A stretch of 64,000 nt of DNA, taken from Calamus simplicifolius. Taxonomy: Eukaryota > Streptophyta > Magnoliopsida > Arecales > Arecaceae. Of the stretch, positions 23,588 through 34,129 are shown one piece after another. The notes under the pieces were generated by a model. That model was given only the letters and a program-made list of their open reading frames with translations. It did no database searches and was not told the origin of the DNA. The stretch lies in contig UESW01003832.1 in assembly GCA_900491605.1 (NCBI GenBank), positions 1,075,055 through 1,139,054 of the forward strand, in the 5' to 3' direction. Position 1 is the stretch's first letter. Each line of letters begins with the position of its first letter. A program made the position numbers and the translations under genes.

Positions 23588-26012
23588 ATGCTGAAATTAT
23601 AAATCGGAAAGAAATTGAGCACACTCCCGGCCGTGCACCTTCACCCATCACTCCAAAAGCAGGGGTTGATACTGTAGTTCCTCAAACTGGAATGGAATTT
23701 AATTCAGCAGATGATGTATATACTTTCTACAATGGATATACAAAAAGAGTTGGTTTTAGAATCACAACAGTGTGTAGCAGGGCCAACAACAACAAACAAC
23801 TTTGCTTCAAGCACTTGGCGTGTTGGAGGCAAGAAAAATCTAGAAAAACAGAGAAGAGCATGAATCATAGGGATACTGGGAAAGTTAATTGCATGACATC
23901 CATAAAAGCAAGACTGAATGCTACAAGTGGTAAGTGGATATTGGTTGAGGTTTCTCTAGAACATAACCATGGGATGTCCATAACATCAACTGGTTATCTA
24001 CGGTCGCATAGGAGGATCAGCACACCAGAGAAGGCAGAGATCAGTAATTTACATGCCGTGAATATTCCGACAACTCAGATATACTCTGCCATAGCAAGGA
24101 GAAAAGGGGGCAGAAGACAATTGGATTTCATCGAGAATGATGCTTGTAATTTCATTTGTTGCGAATATCAGTCTAAGCTGAAAGAAAGAGATGCTCAGTC
24201 GATGGTAATCCATTTCACCAAAATGCAACTCAGAAATCCCAATTTCTTCTATACCTTAGACCTCAATGATAATGGTCATCTCAGGTCTGTCTTCTGGATT
24301 CATCCAAGGTCATGATTGGCATGCACATACTTCGGTGATGTTCTAAGCTTTGACTCAACCTACTTGACAAATAGATATCAAATGCCTTTTTGTTCATTCG
24401 TCGGGGTCAACCATCATGGACAGTCCACCTTGCTTGGTTGCGCACTGTTGTTTGATGAGAGTAATGAGACATATAAATTGGTTTTTCAATCATGACTAGA
24501 TGCAAATAGTGGTCAAGTACCTATTGCCATAATAACTGACCAAGATAAGGCAATCGTGGCTGCTGTTAAAGAAGTTTTTCCTTATATACGACATCGATTT
24601 TATCTTTGGCATATATTAAAGAAGATATCTGAAAAGATTAGCCACATTTGCATAGCAAATCCCAAATTTATGGTTGATTTCGATGAGAAGATATATGATT
24701 CATTGACCATACAGTCATTCGAGGAAAGGTGGGCACATGTTATGGAGAAATATAAAGAATGTAAGGCTATAGATTGGTTCAATGTCCTTTACAAATGTCG
24801 GGATAAATGGGTCCCAGTTTACCTAAAGGATACATTCTTTGCAGGTTTGTATGTCATTGTCTTTGGTTCATGTTCGCGTTCAACGCTTCTTTTTTGACAA
24901 AATTATGTACATGGATGTCATCTTCACAAAGGAGCGAGGGCATAAAGAACTTCTTCGATGGGTTTATAAATTCGAAGACTATACTAACAGAGTTCATAGG
25001 TAAGTACGAAGATGCCTTGGAGAAAAGGTACGAGGCTGAAAATGAGGAAGATAATATGACATTGCAAATGATTGCTTTCCTAAAGACATTATCACCTTTT
25101 GAGAGACAAGCTGCAGGAAGGTATACAAGGCGCATTTTCAAAAAATTTCAGAATGAGATCCTTAAATGGCTGCATCAAATACTAAATTGATCAAGGAAGC
25201 TGATAACTGTTGTGTATATTATGTAAAGTCGTATGAAAGGATTGAAGTCGATGGAATCAGCAAGGAGATGATCAAAGATTATATCGTGTCATACGATAGA
25301 AATGTTGAGGATGTCCAATGCCAGTGTCGATCCTTTCAGTTTAAGGGTTACCTGTGTAGGCATGCCTTGTTGGTTCTTCATCAAAGCGACGTATTTCGTT
25401 TACCAGATAAATACTTATTGAAGAGATGGTGCAAGGACATGAAATACCAATTCGATGATTTTGACTGCAATACTGAAGGTTGTGATAAAAGCACATGAAA
25501 ATTACGGTATGCAGTGACAATTTTTTATTTGAAATGTCTTAATATATGTTTTCGATAACATTATGTTATTGATTGTAGATATAGTTTGCTAGTCATCGGA
25601 TGATAAGCTCGGAGAGATAGCCTCCATGTCTGAAGATACATTTAATTTAGTGATGGATGGTCTAACACCTATATTCAAAATTGCCATGGATGCTAACTGC
25701 GCAGCTAAGCCAAGAACAGAGCTTGTAATTCAAGATCCTCAACAAATTAGGATGAAAGGTCGCCCAAGAGAGAACAAATTAAAGAGTGGAGTCGAGAAGA
25801 AGTCAAACAGATCAAGGAAAAATTTGGTCAAGGCAACCGTTGACACTCCACCAATGCAAAATGAAATAAGAGCTGCTTCAAGTAATAAGCAGAGTTGTAT
25901 GCAGTCAATTAACATCGGAGAGGACATGGAAAGAATTGTACCACCTTCCGAAACTTTGATGGACGAGTTTGATGCTTATGTATTGAGTCAGCTAACACAG
26001 GAGCATATATAA
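23588..26012 (+). pseudogene. FAR1-related MULE transposase of MULE B, lightly broken
   Basis: An open frame runs from about 23588 through the Met at 23692 to 24315; the true start may be in an upstream exon ending before an AG at 23584-23585. Domains: FAR1/WRKY-GCM1 zinc domain (DVYTFYNGYTKRVGF; SLEHNHG near 23957-23975), MULE core with first Asp in FDSTYL (codon 24352-24354), second Asp in ITDQDKAI (24538-24540), the LWHILKK segment near 24612, SFEERW near 24718, SWIM zinc finger C.C....C.H near 25319-25365, and C-terminal KGRPRENKLKSGVEKK near 25755. Lesions: TGA at 24313-24315, TGA near 24494, an intron acceptor after 24849 that reads ACAT, and a one-base loss near 25164 compared with MULE A. 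It would cut and paste the element if intact. Confidence 0.9.
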
Positions 26013-26019
26013 AACACGG

Positions 26020-27360
26020 GTGTCGTAACTTTGTAACGAGGGTGTCTTAGTCGCAAATGAAGTGCTTTGTAATTAGGGTGTCTTTTCAGCCAAATGAAGT
26101 GCTCATCTCGTCTGCCAAAAAGATTTGATATTTTACGACCCTCCAGCTCTGGGCTAACGATACCCTAGCTTTAGCACGACGACATCCGAAAGGCAAATCC
26201 TACGACATCCCATTCTCATGAAAGGACACCAATGCTTTTAGCGCAACGACCCCCCAGCTCTAGGCTAACGACACCCTAGCTTTAGCTCGACAATATCCGA
26301 AAGGCAAAATCCTACGACACCACTGTTCTCACAAAGGACACCAATGCTTTTAGCGCGATGACCCCTCAGCTCTGGGCTAACGACACCCTAGCTTTAGCTC
26401 AACGACACCCGAAAGGCAAAATCCTACGACACCACTATTCTCAAAAGGACACCAATGCTTTTAGCGTGATGACCCCCCAGCTCTGGGCTAACGATACCCT
26501 AGCTTTGACTCGACGACACCCGAAAGGCAAAATCCTATGACACCACTGTTCTCACGAAAGGACACCAATGCTTTTAGCGCGATGATCCCCCAGCTCTAGG
26601 CTAATGACACCCTAGCTTTAGCTCGACGACACCTGAAAGGCAAAATCCTACGACATCCCATTTGTCACGAAAGGACACCAATGCTTTTAGCGCGATGACC
26701 CTTCAGCTCTGGGCTAACGACACTCTAGCTTTAGCTCGACGACACCCGAAAGGCAAAATCATATGACATCCCATTTCTCACGAAAGGATACCAATGCTTT
26801 TAGCACGATGACCCCCCAGCTCTGGGCTAACGATACCCTAACTTTAGCTCGACGACACCCGAAAGGCAAAATCCTACGATACCACTGTTCTCATGAAAGG
26901 ACACCAATGCTTTTAGCACGACGACCCCCCAGCTCTGGACTAACGATACCCTAGCTTTAGCTCAACGACACCCGAAAGGCAAAATCCTACGACATCCCAT
27001 TTCTCACGAAAGGACACCAATGCTTTTAGTGCGATGACCCCCAGCTCTGGGCTAACGACACCCTAGCTTCAGCTCGACGACACCCGAAAGGCCAAATCCT
27101 ACGACATCCCATTTCTCACGAAGGACACCAATGCTTTTAGCGCGATGACCCCCCAGCTCTGGGCTAACGATACCCTAGCTTTAGCTCAACGACACCCAAA
27201 AGGACAATGCTACGATATCCCATTTCTCACGAAAGGACACCACTGCTTTTAGCGTGACGACCCCTCAGCTCTGGGCTAACGATACCCTAGCTTTAGGTCG
27301 ACGACATCCGAAAGGCCAAATCCTACGATACCCCTGTTCTCAATTTACGATATTCTAGTT
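26020..27360 (+). repeat. Satellite array B2 (about 112-bp monomer, about 11 copies)
   Basis: Copies of ACACCAATGCTTTTAGC occur near 26226, 26338, 26449, 26562, 26674, 26788, 26900, 27016, 27127 and 27240. Each unit has five sub-repeats: AACGACACCCTAGCTTTAGC, ACGACACCCGAAAGGCAAAA, TACGACATCCCATTTCTCAC, AGGACACCAATGC and ATGACCCCCCAGCTCTGGG. Units are very alike, so amplification is recent. Short open frames here are repeat translations. Confidence 0.95.
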
Positions 27361-27538
27361 TTCAATTTATGACATCATATATGAAAACTTAAGAATTATG
27401 AAGTAGAAAAGGCATAAATATGAATAAATCGAGGACACCCCTGTTCTCAATATAACATATTTGCATTTGCATTAAATATGAAACAGTGTTAATATGAATA
27501 AATTACATTAAATTTTCAATCAAAAAAGAATGAAAAAA
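27361..27538. other. AT-rich spacer after satellite B2
   Basis: Contains decayed satellite pieces and the likely 3' UTR of the minus-strand ULP1-like gene. Confidence 0.4.
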
Positions 27539-30020
27539 TTAAGAACAGTTTGCGACAAGGTCGTTGATCTTTTGGTTGAGGCCCTTTCTCAATATCGTCG
27601 CAGCTAATTATCGCCAGTATTCTCTTACTTCCTCCTCCGTGAAATCCATCTTCGCATTGGCCTTGTACCTAGCATTGCATTTTAATGAATTCAGGTGCAT
27701 GAACACCTTTCTTTCCATGTCGACAGCAACCAGATGCCAGTGCGAGTTATCGAAGTTTATTATGGTGAATAGAAACCGGAATTGGGCCTTATCTTCATCG
27801 GATACATTGTCAAATATCGAAGCCCCTGATGTTGCAGCGAGTTCATGAGCAGTTAATGGAGAAGTTAGACACAAAATGACTACAAAAACTGATGCAAAGA
27901 TGCACTTATGGTATCGGTCTGGATGCTCTGTTCAGTTGCACATCAAAACTCCTGGCCGACATCCATTATCTGCCAATGGATTGTAAACCGATTAATATAA
28001 TTCTAAAATCAACAACTAGAAAAGGTTTCTTGAGATACTCACATCATCTATTATCATATCATTGTTAATAAGATCCCGAAGACTTTTTCTTGTTACAACG
28101 CCACCTAACTTATTGGTGTACACGATCTCGTCGGTTAGTCGTTCGCTTAAAAAAAATTTTATAATAATTTGGTCATCTTCGATCGTTGTGTTGGGCTTTG
28201 ATGTGCCCACTGTCTTCGACGACTTTCTAGGACGGGTTGTCTCATAAGAATCTCCTCTGACCTTGGATGCCTTTCGCTTCCTTGGCTCTTTTTTAACCCT
28301 CTTAACAAGAGAAGGCATTCCAACGATTTCTATGTCAACATCATCATCCTTTGGAGTAGGGGTGCCAACAACATCATGCCCCTCCCCCCTCTTCTCCTCC
28401 TCTTTATTTTCAATCCCATGCTGTTTTATCGTCCAAGGAATCCTCCTCCAATCTCTTCTCCTCTGTTTTTGCATTCCCCATCTCAGTTGGACACTTGGAG
28501 GAATGGTCCTCCTCCATCTTATTCTCCTCAGTATTTCCTTTAATAGGCTCGAGAAGACACTCCAGGGAATGCCCCTCCTCTGTCTTCCCGTCTCCTTTGT
28601 CCTCCTTATTTATTGCATTGCTTTCCTTTCTGAGCAGTGAACTGAGGAGGCTCTCAGCAATGGACAGCCTGTGCCTGACATCGTCGAGTTGATCCTTAAC
28701 GCAGACAAATTCAATCCTCAACTCGGCATAGCTTTCACAGCGCTCTGTTGGTTCAGGCAATGCTATTGCCTGTTGACTGAGAAGCCAGCGCTCCTCTGAC
28801 AGTGGTACAGTAGCTCCTTCCAACTGCAAAGCAAGACGATAAACAAATTAATATTAAGTGAAAATATTAACACATTAAGTAAAAAAATATGGTCAGAGCA
28901 ATGAAGCAATGTATTAGCTTACCAAGTCGTGAGGCTGCATGTTGGCAATCCGAACCGACTGGATCTTCATTTGGTTGTCATACCACTTCAACAACCGGGG
29001 CAGTTTATCGGGATATGCTGGTGCTCGCATTGATGTATGCTCGAGGAACTACGCTTGAACATGATAATTTTTGGATATAAAAATTGTAATATTAACAAAG
29101 AAATATACTAAGGACATTATTTCTGCATCTCAATAATCCTTACCATCAGCGCTGCCGAGCATCCGAACAGGTAGGCTGCCTCCTAACCTTTTTTGCTCTC
29201 TTTGAGTGGATCGGCTCTTCGGAACGCAAGCAAGCAGCTACTTTTGGGAGAGCCAGAACAATCAACTCCTTGAATGACGAAGCTCAGTCGATCCTATCCA
29301 GTTGACTTAAGTTATCCAAGTGCTGGATGAGATACCGTGGGCATCTCTGATTAGACTTTGGAGCCAAAAACATGGCAAATATGTAGGCGATCCAAAGTCT
29401 GACGGTGTCCTCGACATCCTTTTGTATCTTAGATGATCAGAGTCGAAATATTAACTTCTCCAAACCTTCTTGATGAAGATCTAAACCCTGGCCAAATCGT
29501 CTGAACAACCTTCCGTTGCACAACTGACTGGACGTGTCGATCTTCTTCCCATGAGCTGGAAGACCCAGAAAAAGTGCGACTTCATCAGCACTGAATAGAA
29601 CCGGCTTGCCACAGAAAATGAACTCGTCGTCTCCATTGTGACATCTTAAGATGTCTGCTAGCAGTCGCCCGTCGACTGTGAACGTCTGCATGTCGACGAA
29701 GGCACCAAATGGGGTCCTTCGAATAAGTTTTGTATGCTATCTAGTAAACCCCATCTTCCAAACCTTCTGAACGTATATGGCCGGTCTGCAACTATTCTTA
29801 AATAACTGGGAAGCCTTCACTCGGGGGACTGGAATAATTTTCATGTCATCTGAAACAGGGGATAAAACATACTTGTCAGCTTAGTGCCATTATGTATGAA
29901 CTAGGGTGTCATGACATTTTAAGAGAGGATGTCATAATATCTTAACAAAGGGATAAACATACTTGAAGGAGACGCATCTTCATTCGAATGAAGAACGATG
30001 TTCTTGCTTTGTTCCACCAT
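27539..30020 (-). pseudogene. ULP1-like gene of MULE B with N-terminal transposon domain, five exons, broken
   Basis: Exons by splice signals and by comparison with MULE A: 30020-29963 (ATG, 19 codons), 29849-29144, about 29058-28925, 28823-28043 and 27969-27539. Exon 2 encodes a domain with LFSADEVALFLGLP, of the kind found ahead of ULP1 domains in plant transposon proteins (DUF1985-like; inference). Exon 4 is acidic and lysine-rich, with KRVKKEPRKRKASK as a likely nuclear signal. Exon 5 is the C48 peptidase with His in SHWHLVAVD near 27743 and LNSL near 27705, where Asn replaces the usual Asp. The segment with the catalytic Gln and Cys (QxxxxxDCG), present in MULE A, is deleted between KANAK and MDF near 27650. 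Stops at 29739-29737 and 29439-29437 and a frameshift near 28430 also disrupt it. Confidence 0.8.
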
Positions 30021-30289
30021 TTTCTCCTTCTGGTTCTTCTTTGTTCGCGGTCTTCATCCACAAATGAAAGCACTCATCTCCATGAATAAAGTAGAATGAA
30101 GAAAGAACTGTGGAAGAAATTTAAACATCGATGGCTTCTCGAGCAACAAACGAAGGACCTCTAGGGTTCAGAAATTTTTTTATGCCGACCTTAGAGAAAT
30201 ATGAAAGGACACCATGAGCACCACAATCATATCGCTGATACGCAAACCCGTAGGAACCAGCCACATTATGTAACTTTTCTTGAAAAGAT
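30021..30289 (-). other. Likely 5' region of the ULP1-like gene
   Basis: Unique sequence upstream of the minus-strand ATG at 30020. I see no convincing TATA box. It should hold the promoter by position. Confidence 0.35.
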
Positions 30290-31670
30290 GGCATAGCTGA
30301 GTTACTAGGGTATCGTCGAATTACAACTAGGGTGACATCAAAATTCCCGCCTAGTTCAAATATATCATAGTGGTATTATAAGTTTAAACCAAGGGTGTCG
30401 TAACGTTTCAACTAGGGTGTCACGAACAAAACCCCATGAAACAACTTACGATACCCCAGCTCTCATTTGACGACATCCTAGCTTTAAGGCGATGACACTC
30501 GTGCGAGGACTTATTAAGGCGGGGACCTACGACATCCCTGACTTAGGCTGTTACGACACCCCAGCTCTCATCCGATGACACTCTAGCTTTAAGGCGATGA
30601 CACCCGTGCGGGGACTGTTAAGGCGGGGACCCTATGGCATCCCTGACTTAGGCTGTTACGATACCCCAGCTCTCATCGACGACACCCTAGCTTTAAGGCG
30701 ATGACACCCATGTGGGGACTGTTAAAGCGGGACCTACGATATCCCTGACTTAGGTTGTTACGACACCCCATCTCTCATCCGACGACACCCTAGCTTTAAG
30801 GCGACGATACCCGTGGGGGGACTATTAAAGCGGGGACCCTACGATATCCCTGACTTAGGCTGTTAGGACATCCTAGCTCTCATCTGACGACACCATAGCT
30901 TGAAGGCAACGACACCCATGCAGGGACTGTTAAGGCGGGGACCCTACGACATCCCTGACTTAGGCTGTTATGATACCCCAGCTCTCATCCAACGATACCC
31001 TAACTTTAAGGCGACGATACTCGTGTGGGGATTATTAAGGCGGGGACCTACGATGTCTCTGACTTAGGCTGTTACGACACCTCAACTCTCATCCGACGAC
31101 ACCCTAGCTTTAGCGCGATGATACCCGTGCGGGGACTGTTAAGGCAGGGACCGACGACATCCCCGAATTAGGCTGTTACGAAACCCCAGCACGGGTGTCG
31201 TAGCATTGGTGCTAGGGTGTCGTAAGGTTTAAACTGGGGTGTCGTGAAAGATTTTCGATAGAATTCCTCCTGGGGTGTCGCGGGGCTTCTCTCCATGGTC
31301 AGTTATAAGCACGGGTGTCGTAGCGTTGTTACTTGGGTGTCGTAAGGTTTCAACTGCGACGTCGTAGATCTTTTTTTTAGGTGAACATAACTTGGGTGTC
31401 GTAATACTTCCGACCTGTTTCCTTTTGGGACGTCGTAAAGCTTATCCGTTCAGCATGCATTTAAACCACGAGCACCAAGTGGCCGATTGAATAATTGGAA
31501 AGTGCTCATTCCGTCATGCGAGGAGAGACACTCCAATTTACTATAACGAAGACGCTAGCATGGCCAATACTTGTTCCGAATCGGGGATTGGAACACTGAG
31601 TTCAACGAGATTTGGTTTCCCGACACTCTCTTCAGTAATGGTTTCTGTCCCCCATCCTCCAACTCGACGG

Positions 31671-31680
31671 CTATAAAAAG
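31671..31680 (+). promoter_or_regulatory. TATA box ahead of the small ORF in MULE B
   Basis: CTATAAAAAG stands in a GC-richer unique segment about 85 bases before the ATG at 31764. Spacing fits a plant core promoter with a short leader. Confidence 0.4.
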
Positions 31681-31763
31681 GGAAAGGATGAGTATTACCT
31701 GCAACCACAGAAAGGGCAGACGACATCGGAGGTAGTTTAAGAAGGTTTAAGAAAGCTTCGCCC

Positions 31764-31982
31764 ATGACGACATTGGAGGTAGACGAGCTGGCTATCGCCT
31801 TTAGCATAAAACTTCGGCTCGATGGCTCCGACGAAGATGTGGAAAAGCAAACAGCCAAGGGATCGTTGAAGACCGACTCTGGTGGATCTTCGAAATCCCT
31901 TTTTGAGCATACAAGTAAGAAGAAGAGAAAGAGAGGAGACCATAGAGGTCCGTCTGGAAACGCAAAAAGCATTTCCGTTTGA
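31764..31982 (+). CDS. Small basic-tailed ORF in MULE B, unknown function
   Basis: Seventy-two codons from ATG to TGA in the only unique island inside satellite B3. The product is acidic and Ser-rich in the middle and ends with KKKRKRGDHRG, which resembles a nuclear localisation signal. A TATA box lies upstream at 31671-31680. No family is recognised and no counterpart is seen in MULE A. It could be the first exon of a longer gene whose remainder is lost in the repeats. A minus-strand open frame of 143 codons overlaps it (31541-31972) and is as hard to exclude. The call is weak. Confidence 0.3.
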   Translation: MTTLEVDELAIAFSIKLRLDGSDEDVEKQTAKGSLKTDSGGSSKSLFEHTSKKKRKRGDHRGPSGNAKSISV

Positions 31983-33365
31983 AATTGTAACGAAATTTTG
32001 CAATGACTAATAATATTATAGATGAACTTGCGACTGCTTCGATGCTACTGTGTTTTAATAGTAAATATAGGGTATCGTAGCTTTATTACGATTACGATTG
32101 ATTTTCTCCTGCGATGTCGTAAAGCTTTTTACCTACGCATGAATGGATGTCTTAGGTTTGTAACTAGGGTGTCGTACTATTTCATATATGAAACCCCATG
32201 AAACAACTTACGGCACCCCAGCTCTCAACTGACGACATCCTAGCTTTAAGGCGACGATACCTGTGCAGGGACTTGTTAAGGCGAGAACCTACGACATCCC
32301 TGACTTAGGCTGTTACAACATCCCAGCTCAAATCCGATGACACCCTAGCTTTAGCACGACGACACCCGTGCGGGGACTGTTAAGGCGGGGACCAACGACA
32401 TCCCCGACTTAGGCTGTTACCGACACCCCAACTCTCATCTGACGACACCCTAACTTTAAGGCGACGACACCCGTGTGGGTACTGTTAAGGCGGGGACCGA
32501 CGACATCCCCGAATTAGGCTATTACGAAACCCCAGCATAGGTGTCATAGCATTGGTGCTAGGGTGTCGTAAGGTTTAAACTGGGGTGTCGCGAAGGATTT
32601 TTGGACGAATTCCTCATGGGGTGTCATGGGGCTTCTCTCCATGATCAGTTATAAGCATGGGTGTCGTAGCGTTGTCGCTTGGGTGTCGTAAGGTTTCAAC
32701 TGGGGTGTTGCAAAGGATTTTTGACCGAATTCCTCCTGGGGTATCGCGGGGCTTCTCTCCATGGTCAGTTATAAGCACGGGTGTCGTAGCATTGGTGCTA
32801 TGGTGTCGTAAAGTTTCAACTTGGGTGTCGCGAAGGATTATCGGCCGAATTGCTCTTGGGGTCGTAGCATTGTCGCTAGGGTGTCGTAAGGTTTCAACTG
32901 GGGTGTCGTGAAGGATTTTCGGCCGAATTCATGTGGGATGTCGCGGGGCGTCTCTGCATGGTCAGTTATAAGCACGGGTGTCGTAGCATTGGTGCTAGGG
33001 TGTCGTAAAGTTTCAACTTGGGTGTCGCGAAGGATTATCGGCCGAATTGCTCCTGGGGTCGTAGCATTGTCACTAGGGTATCGTAAGGTATCAACTGGGG
33101 TGTCGCGAAGGATTTTTGGCCAAATTCATGTTGGGTGTCACGGGGCGTCTCTACATGGTCAGTTATAAGCACGGGTGTCGTACCATTATCGCTAGGGTAT
33201 CCTAAGGTTTTATATGGGGTGTCGTGAAGGATTTTCAGCTGAATTCCTCATGTGGTGTTGCGGCCGTTCTCTCCAGAGTTGTAAAGTGAGGACACTAGAG
33301 CTATATGGACAGGGAATAACGGGAAATATAGGCCGAGACACTCCGACGACACCCTAGTTCTAAGG

Positions 33366-33900
33366 AAGTTACCTGTGCATTAAACGGTTTCCTAATGCAT
33401 TAACTTCCTCTAACAACAAAAATAGTTGGTATAACAAAGAAGTGGGAACAAGGTCTTTTTACTTCATGTTGCATATGACATTTTCTCCAGAAGTTTTTGT
33501 ACAAAGACTTTAGTGGCTACGTATTCCAGCTTCGAAGCTGAAATATTTTCTTCCGATCGGACTATCAGAGCGAGGGCTCAGGATCTTGCTCAAACCTTGG
33601 ACTGATTCCTTGTATCCGAAAGCCAGAGTCACGGGGAAGAAAGAGTTTTTTTGCACAGACATAATCCAAAAAAAATGAATGTAGAAGTAGGCAGGAAGGA
33701 AAGGGCATTTTTGTCTTCATAGTAATTTTAAAATAAAGGCCAAGCACTTTTAATGACCGTCACGATAGGAACTTAACAACATAGCAGAGCTATAGATTCT
33801 GTATTGTCGGTAGAATTCACATTGATCAATCAAGAAAGATGATCCAGTTCACATAAGATTTGCTGCACCGAATACAAAAACTTGTACAAAGACTTTTCCT
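33366..33900 (-). repeat. Right terminal inverted repeat of MULE B
   Basis: Reverse complement matches 21791-22335 with substitutions and short indels. The two ends have diverged noticeably in the outer 150 bases, while the inner part (around 33515-33720) is well conserved. Confidence 0.9.
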
Positions 33901-34129
33901 TAATAAACCAACCGGGGGTTCTACGGAACTAAACGAGGCTAAAGGCTCCGCGCCCCTTCTTCCCTGGCCGCACGCGCCCTCCGTGCCCACCAGCGAGGGG
34001 AAACTCGTCCAGCCGTGAACTCGGCTTCGATCGGGAGAGGAGGCACCGGGAAGAATAGGAAGGAAAAGGTTCCATCAAATCGATCGGAGATCCGAAACTC
34101 CCTGTGGGGCGTTTGGCCACCGCGGGACG
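33901..34129 (+). promoter_or_regulatory. Promoter and 5' UTR of the PIG-U gene
   Basis: GC-rich sequence compared with the surroundings, as in plant gene starts. No clear TATA box is visible. Only 229 bases separate the MULE B terminus from the start codon, so the distal promoter of the gene, if any, would be inside or beyond the transposon. Confidence 0.5.

Larger units (their letters stand above)
30290..33365. repeat. Satellite array B3 with two orientation switches and a large duplication
   Basis: Plus-oriented units of about 112 bp (TACGACATCCCTGACTTAGG, CACCCCAGCTCTCATC, CGACACCCTAGCTTTAAGG, GACACCCGTGCGGGGACTG) run to about 31188 and again from 32189 to 32530. After each block the orientation flips at the same phrase, GAAACCCCAGCA followed by GGTGTCRTAGCATTGG, and reversed units continue (31190-31470; 32535-33300). 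The phrase CCCCATGAAACAACTTACG starts both blocks (near 30432 and 32192), so the array includes a degenerate 1.76-kb duplication. A unique insert lies at 31480-32140. Confidence 0.88.
21791..33900. mobile_element. MULE B: full-length Mutator-like element with transposase, ULP1-like gene and satellites
   Basis: The ends AGGAAAAGTCTTTGTAC and GTACAAAGACTTTTCCT begin inverted repeats of about 540 bp (21791-22335 and 33366-33900). The contents in order are satellite B1, FAR1/MULE transposase (+), satellite B2, ULP1-like gene (-), satellite B3 with inverted segments and a small ORF. The total of 12.1 kb is large for a MULE. A clean 9-bp target duplication is not seen: CTTAATA occurs at both edges but out of register. 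Satellites retain more CG dinucleotides than MULE A, pointing to a younger copy. Both genes carry lesions, so B is probably non-autonomous. Confidence 0.88.

Noticed and set aside
32657..33168. Open frames of 84-86 codons in array B3 with repeated CRKVSTGVS-like text
   Set aside because: The protein repeat is just the satellite translated; the same holds for frames at 17687-19739 and 26358-26954.
21780..33910. CTTAATA at both ends of MULE B as a target-site duplication
   Set aside because: It is out of register with the terminal repeats by several bases and shorter than the 9 bp expected for MULEs.
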